The notes under the pieces are model-generated. The model saw only the letters and a program-made list of their open reading frames with translations. It made no database searches and was not told where the DNA came from. Made by a program: the position numbers and the translations under genes. Of a stretch of 64,000 bases of DNA, positions 59,174-64,000 are shown one piece after another; positions within the stretch are counted from its first letter, which is position 1; every line of letters starts with the position of its first letter. Origin of the DNA: Calycina herbarum (taxonomy: Eukaryota; Ascomycota; Leotiomycetes; Helotiales; Pezizellaceae); contig LLEY01000001.1 of assembly GCA_001414485.1 (NCBI GenBank), positions 310,001-374,000 of the forward strand, in the 5' to 3' direction.

Positions 59174-61672
59174 ATGCCTTTTCCAGTTTCAGACAACTTA
59201 TACTCGGACTCGGGATCCGTGAGCGACGAGTTGTTGGTCCCTTCTGATGGCTACTTCAATGGCGGGGAACGAGTACCAAACCAAATGGTACAGGACCCAA
59301 CGATGGATGACGATAAAAAGCCAGAGGCAAAGACATTGATCCCCACACCAAACGCCCAGGCAACACCATCAAGACCGTTAACTGCCGCGAGCCATCCGGC
59401 CATCGCACAGTCTTCGTCGTCACGATCCCACGCGGCAGGCCAAAGTGAGACCTGGACAACTTCATACCCCTCTAGACAGACTCCTATATCACCAAACTAC
59501 CCAGAATCCGATGCAATGACTTACGGCCACACTGGCCGGATGAGTGGTCATCCTCCAGCATATACACCTAGCCCTACTACATCTACCAGATACACACCTA
59601 GTAACTCATCGTCGGACCCTTCACAAGAACCTCAACATCAACCGCCCTCATCCCCACCACCACAATCCCAACCCCAATCACCCAGACGATATAGCACATT
59701 TGGAGAGCAGCCACAGCTCGAGACTGGCGAGAGGGGGTTTCTCCTTCTACGAGCGGAACCCGAAAGTATGGGAGGTCCCATAGATGGTCTTCCAGATGAG
59801 ACAACACCACTTTCCGATAAATCCAGGCCTCACAATCGACGGAAGTTGGTTAGACGCATTGTTTTCTCGGCTGTTGCCTTTGCTGCAGTTTTCGCCTTGT
59901 TTACGACCATGTTCCATGTATCAATAACTGTGAGTGTGATCTTTCAGCACGACGCCCTCGGACATTTTCTCTTGTCGAGGACCCAATATATTTTTCTTTC
60001 TCTTCATACTGCGAAAGGCTATTATCTTGAATTATCCTCCATCTATAATGTTTTCCCCAGAGCTAATTCAAACTCCACCTGCTAGAAACCATTTAAAAAG
60101 ATTCCAGTTAAAGAAAGACCGATTGACGCGAGCGAGCCTTACTGTCCGTCCGCAAAGATACGAGTTGATCCAGTCATATACGAATTTCCAATCGACACTG
60201 ACTTGACGGTGATGCAAACAACTCATGACACTGATGGAGCACGTCGAATGTCTTCCGTGGAGACTTCAGGAGAAATTCGTCTACGACGGTTGGATCCGAA
60301 CTCCGAACATGGTAATCGACCACACTTCACAGTTGACGTGCATGTCAGCGATCCGGATTTGGATGTCATCAGAAATTGGGATGAAGGGACACGAACACTC
60401 AAAATCAGTACTCCGAAATTCGCATGGCTTTCCACACCTGGGAAACACTGCGTTTCAGTCGAAATTACCGCTTGGATCCCTGAAGGTGCTGAATTCACGA
60501 ATCTTCTTATTGAGGGAATTACTTTGACACTAAGAGTTCTCGACGATGTCAAAGTCAAAGTGTCTGGGCGTTCGAAATTTACTACTTTGACGGGTGATGT
60601 ATGGTTCCCCTTGCTCGAAGATTTTGGCTTGGCCCCCTCAGACAAAGTAGCACGTTCTCAGCTCCCAGTCCTGATTCCAGTAGACGAAAGCCCGCTTCAT
60701 TCAAATCAAAGTCGCAATTTACTCGCTAGTCTTGCTGTTCCGGACACCAAGCATCTTTTTCAGTCTCGACGGGTGCTTGTGGAAACAGTCACCGGGTCAA
60801 TAAATGGGATTTACCCTCTGATGGATTTCCTAGGACTATCTTCGCAATCAGGGGCCATAAGCGTGGGTGTTTTCCCACAAGAGGTCCTTCCTGAAGCGCC
60901 CGCTCCAGCAGACTTAGAAGTCCAAACTGCGAATGGAAGAATCGAAGTCAACCTACCCATTGCAAATAGCAACAATCCTAATTTCGTCCCACCGCCACGA
61001 AATTACATTACGAATGTTCACTCTAGTTCCGGTGCCATTGCTGGGACATACTATCTCGGCTCTCTGGGGAGTTTCAAGAATACCGCTGGAAGCCTTGATT
61101 TCAATATCCTACCTATTATTCCATCCAGCAACTCCGATAAAGTCGAGTTCTCCAGTCGTTTCGAGACGCACACCGTAAGTGGATCAACAAACCTCACAGT
61201 TTTGGATCCCATCTTCATCTCTCATCTCGCATCGACTACGCAGCCACTACCTTCCTCCCCGTCTCCTGACCCATACAACCCCATCGGAGATGACTCGCCT
61301 TACCTCACCATCCCACCTTCCCGCGCACTCTACAGGCACTCCTCTCCATCTCCCGATTCCTCGGAAATCAAAAAATTCCGCAATCTCCAATCTAAGCATT
61401 CTTCCAACTCGGCAAGCGTTTCCGTGATCTACCCCAAAGTCTGGGAGGGCTCGATCCACGCCAAGAGCGTGTCGGGAGATATCTCAGTGAAAGGAGAAGG
61501 CTTAAGGACGATCAAAGAGAAGAGGGGATGGGCCTACAAAGAAATTCTAGCAAGGAAAGGAGTTGAGAATCAAAATGAGGGAAGCCAAGCTGAGATGAGC
61601 GATATCGCTGGGAGTCTGAGTTTCAGGGTTCCGCTGAAAGTTGTGGAGAACAAGAAGAAGACGAAGCTGTAG
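59174..61672 (+). CDS. Large single-pass (type II-like) membrane protein, function unknown
   Basis: Exons 59174-59929 and 60086-61672 join in phase 0 (156-nt intron) into 780 residues. Residues 1-225 are a disordered Ser/Pro/Gln-rich cytoplasmic-type region; a basic cluster (RPHNRRKLVRR) precedes one membrane helix (IVFSAVAFAAVFALFTTMF). The following 530 residues are beta-rich with repeating patterns such as VETVTGSINGIYPL, VQTANGRIEVNLPI, VHSSSGAIAGTYYL and HTVSGSTNLTVL, each about 45-75 residues apart: a VxTxxGxI-type beta-solenoid resembling DUF4097-like repeats. The family is common in ascomycetes but uncharacterised. The C-terminus is basic (ENKKKTKL). Confidence 0.82.
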
Positions 61673-62983
61673 ATTCTACGCAGTGATTTTGGGATGGGGG
61701 TATACATGGGGAACTTTTGGCGTTTTGGTTGACAGCTGGGTGGCTTGTCGTTTTGTCTTTCGTTTCTTGTATATTTGATCGGATATGAAGACGTTGGGAA
61801 ACGGTTCGGGACTTATATCCTGGTAATAATGATACTGAGGCAGTCGGGGGCGACTGTTTAGAGATGACAATATGAGAAGATTTTGAGTCGCAGATGCGTT
61901 CTTTCGTTGTGCCATTTTTTGAATTCTCAATATCAAATTTAAGCAAACACTGTTCAAGTGACCAGGTATAAGGAAGGCTGGAGCCGATGTTTGAACGAAT
62001 TGAGTTACTCGCGAGTTATCTAAGAGCAAACAGCTTTACTTGCGACTTACCAGCTTACCTACAACGTACCAGCTTACTTACTAATTACCAGCTTACTACG
62101 AGTTACTACTGGCTTACTCACAAGGTACGCCAAAAATCTCAGACCGACCTTCTTTAGCTACATCTGCATATTCTCGTTGTGAGTGCAACCCCTGCCTTCC
62201 TCTTTGAATTAATTCATTATCATTGAAAAGTTATCTTGGGGCGTTCCAGACGCAATAAAGTCTCGAGTTGTTTGACAATTTCAATTATACTGAGTTTTCT
62301 TGGCATCCCCCCCCCCCCCCGGCCCCCGAAAAACTCACAAGTGTGTCATCGTGGAAGGGCCAGTTCTCAACCCTTGTGGAGCCGTATGAATGTGGCACCA
62401 AGACTTGCTGATTAGCAGTGAGGTTACAGAAGCTTTCCAAGCTCTGAACCGAGACCGGGCTATAGAACTCCTTCCAAATCATAACCATACACAAACCGAG
62501 AAGCTAGAACCATAAACCAACTATGTTCTCAAGGAGTGAAATGCCGCTCATCTAACAATGAACAAGGAAAAATAAAGTTCACCAGCTATTCCCACAGCCG
62601 ATGAGGAATAAAAGAGGGGGCGGGGGGTTCAATCCTCCTGTCCGTTTTCCTCCGTTTCTTCCTCGTCTTCAACCTCTTCGGAATCTTCCTCAGAACTATC
62701 CTCTGCGTAAAGCAAACTCTCTGGCTGTCGTTCATAAATATACTGCACCTACAAAACCTCGGAGTCAGTACAATTCTTTGGGAATGTTTGATGAGTAGAA
62801 GGAAACAGAGTCTCTAGGACCGCTCACGATAGATAGCAAAAGCGATAGTAAACAACTCTCGTTGCTCCAACTCTCCAGAGTAACTCAAGTAAAGTATCTT
62901 GAGCACATAGAAGAATCTAAAGTATCAACTCAGATCTTTGGAACAAGTGAAGTTAACTGTCCCAAAATGACTTGGTCAATACT
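61673..62983. other. Intergenic with simple repeats
   Basis: No gene recognised. Holds the tandem repeat at 62031-62117 and a run of 14 C at 62307-62320. Confidence 0.45.
62031..62117. repeat. Short tandem repeat, about 20-bp unit, five copies
   Basis: CAGCTT(TAC/TAC) cores at 62031, 62051, 62070, 62089 and TGGCTTAC at 62110 give periods of 19-21 nt. The consensus unit contains TTACCAGCTTACT. A minisatellite; no function suggested. Confidence 0.7.
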
Positions 62984-63433
62984 TTAGATTATCCTAGAAC
63001 CCTGGCTAGGTAGTCTGGTACAAACGTACTTTATTGCGAGGACAAGTATAAAAGAGGATTTTACTCGAAGAAAGTGGGTACGCACTATATGTCCCTGCTT
63101 GCATTTTTTTGCAACTCGAACAATCATTAGCCAAAGCAAGTCTATAGTCGTTGTTTTTGTTGTCCTATAAGTCTCCTCTCGATCTAATAAATATTGTAAG
63201 ACCGCAAGATGACCACCTTGTATGGCGTATTGCACGCTGGTAGAAAAACTACGAGAAATATCAAAACCACGAACTTGGAGGAGTTTTAAGACGTGCAAGT
63301 GACCTTTCGAGGCAGCGTGGTCAAATGCATCGTGACTGACGTGGCGTGGATCGTGGCAGTATATATCTACTCCATCATCCAACATTGCATCGATCATTTC
63401 GCTGCAGCCAACTTTTGCGGCACAACAAAACAT
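62984..63433 (-). CDS. Ankyrin-repeat protein (fragment or exon)
   Basis: 149 codons from an ATG. Ankyrin repeats are clear: CCAAKVGCSEMIDAMLDDG, HDAFDHAASKGHLHVLKLL and VQYAIQGGHLAVLQYLLD, at residues about 3-85. After residue 90 the sequence loses the repeat pattern and may be intron or tail; a GTGCGT donor sits near 63088. Upstream the frame is closed but contains LPPEII, an F-box-like start, so further exons may lie at 63434-63600. Such proteins mediate protein binding; nothing more specific can be said. Confidence 0.5.
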   Translation of the reverse strand: MFCCAAKVGCSEMIDAMLDDGVDIYCHDPRHVSHDAFDHAASKGHLHVLKLLQVRGFDISRSFSTSVQYAIQGGHLAVLQYLLDREETYRTTKTTTIDLLWLMIVRVAKKCKQGHIVRTHFLRVKSSFILVLAIKYVCTRLPSQGSRII

Positions 63434-64000
63434 GGCTGTGATAAATTAGCGAATGATTTCGGGAGGCAGTTGAAGGGGTTAACTTGTCACGCGATGGACA
63501 TTAAAAGTCGCAGTAAATACTTCGGGTTGGTACTTGCCCCTGCTGACCTGGCTCATTGTCCCAGCTTTTTTGGGTAATCCAAGTAATTAACCTAGCTTTT
63601 TTCATACATTCATTCCAATTGTTTAGAACAACAAAAGCTATTTACTGCTGCATTTGCTGTCCATCGCGAGCTTGTGAACAGGGAATTGAAGGGGTTGCCG
63701 CTTACTTTGCTTGAGCCATGTAGTGTCTGAAATAGTAGTATGGTGAAACACTGTAATACATTAGCATATATCTTTTTTTTTTGTCAACTCGGGAGCCAAG
63801 GGAAGCGAGCATGGATAAAAAGTGCTCCCGACCACTAAAAATTTGAGTTCTAAAAGGGGAGCAAGAGGAAGGTTGCATACGGTGAAGCGCGATTCGCCAG
63901 TGAGAGTTCTCGACTGCAAGAATGATTGCCGATTGATATTCGTAACTGAATTTCTGAGAGTCCGAGTGAAATATGAGTAATCCGTGGACAATCTCCTCAT
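63434..64000. other. Window end, no firm gene
   Basis: May hold a 5' exon of the ankyrin gene. An open minus-strand frame from the window edge to 63761 has no motif. Confidence 0.3.

Noticed and set aside
62307..62320. Run of 14 C as a functional G-quadruplex
   Set aside because: A plain homopolymer prone to sequencing error; no spaced G-run pattern on the other strand.

Overview
The window looks like nuclear DNA of a filamentous ascomycete (Pezizomycotina; a leotiomycete/Helotiales-type genome is my inference, not demonstrated). The reasons are many short introns (about 45-80 nt) with GTAAGT-type donors, CTAAC/CTGAC-like branch sites and YAG acceptors; ascomycete-specific families (DUF2434, UPF0357/DUF2015); and AT-rich, TA-dense blocks that look like transposons degraded by repeat-induced point mutation (RIP). 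Almost every gene is spliced, so exon models were built by hand from splice signals and reading-frame phase.

Layout, left to right. 0-4 kb: a UPF0357 protein and a five-helix membrane protein. 4-5.75 kb: an AT-rich degraded repeat block with LTR-like sequence, which cuts the 3' end of a nucleotidyltransferase-fold-like gene. 7.2-9.2 kb: a broken ketopantoate-reductase gene; an apparently intact paralogue lies at 57.2-58.5 kb. 11.4-20 kb: two convergent paralogous single-pass membrane proteins with an identical 12-cysteine ectodomain framework, and between them a small orphan gene with a decayed copy beside it. 20-25 kb: no gene found. 25-26.9 kb: a secreted Gly/Pro/Ser repeat protein whose five internal exons are all symmetric phase 2-2 modules. 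28.4-29.6 kb: arylamine N-acetyltransferase. 29.9-30.6 kb: remnant of a TauD-like dioxygenase. 31.3-33.6 kb: a nine-exon amidase. 34.1-34.35 kb: LTR-like repeat. 34.6-36.9 kb: a large C6-regulator-like protein. 37.7-39.7 kb: secreted PNGase A-like amidase. 41-42.9 kb: sugar transporter. 43.2-44.7 kb: remnants of a second sugar transporter and of an alpha-L-rhamnosidase. 44.7-46.8 kb: an APC-family amino-acid/GABA permease. 47.7-51.3 kb: divergent DUF2434 membrane protein and Golgi-tether subunit COG5. 53.5-54.4 kb: a second AT-rich degraded block. 56-61.7 kb: a compact housekeeping stretch with the complex I subunit GRIM-19, ketopantoate reductase, and a large type II-like membrane protein. 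63 kb: ankyrin-repeat protein.

Housekeeping genes (UPF0357, COG5, GRIM-19, ketopantoate reductase) alternate with accessory, decaying segments. The stretch 28-46.8 kb carries mainly catabolic and transport genes (NAT, amidase, PNGase A, sugar and amino-acid transporters) together with broken dioxygenase, transporter and rhamnosidase genes, which suggests former nutrient-use gene clusters under erosion. No rRNA, tRNA or CRISPR was recognised. The most unusual items are the modular phase-2 repeat gene and the duplicated 12-cysteine membrane protein family.
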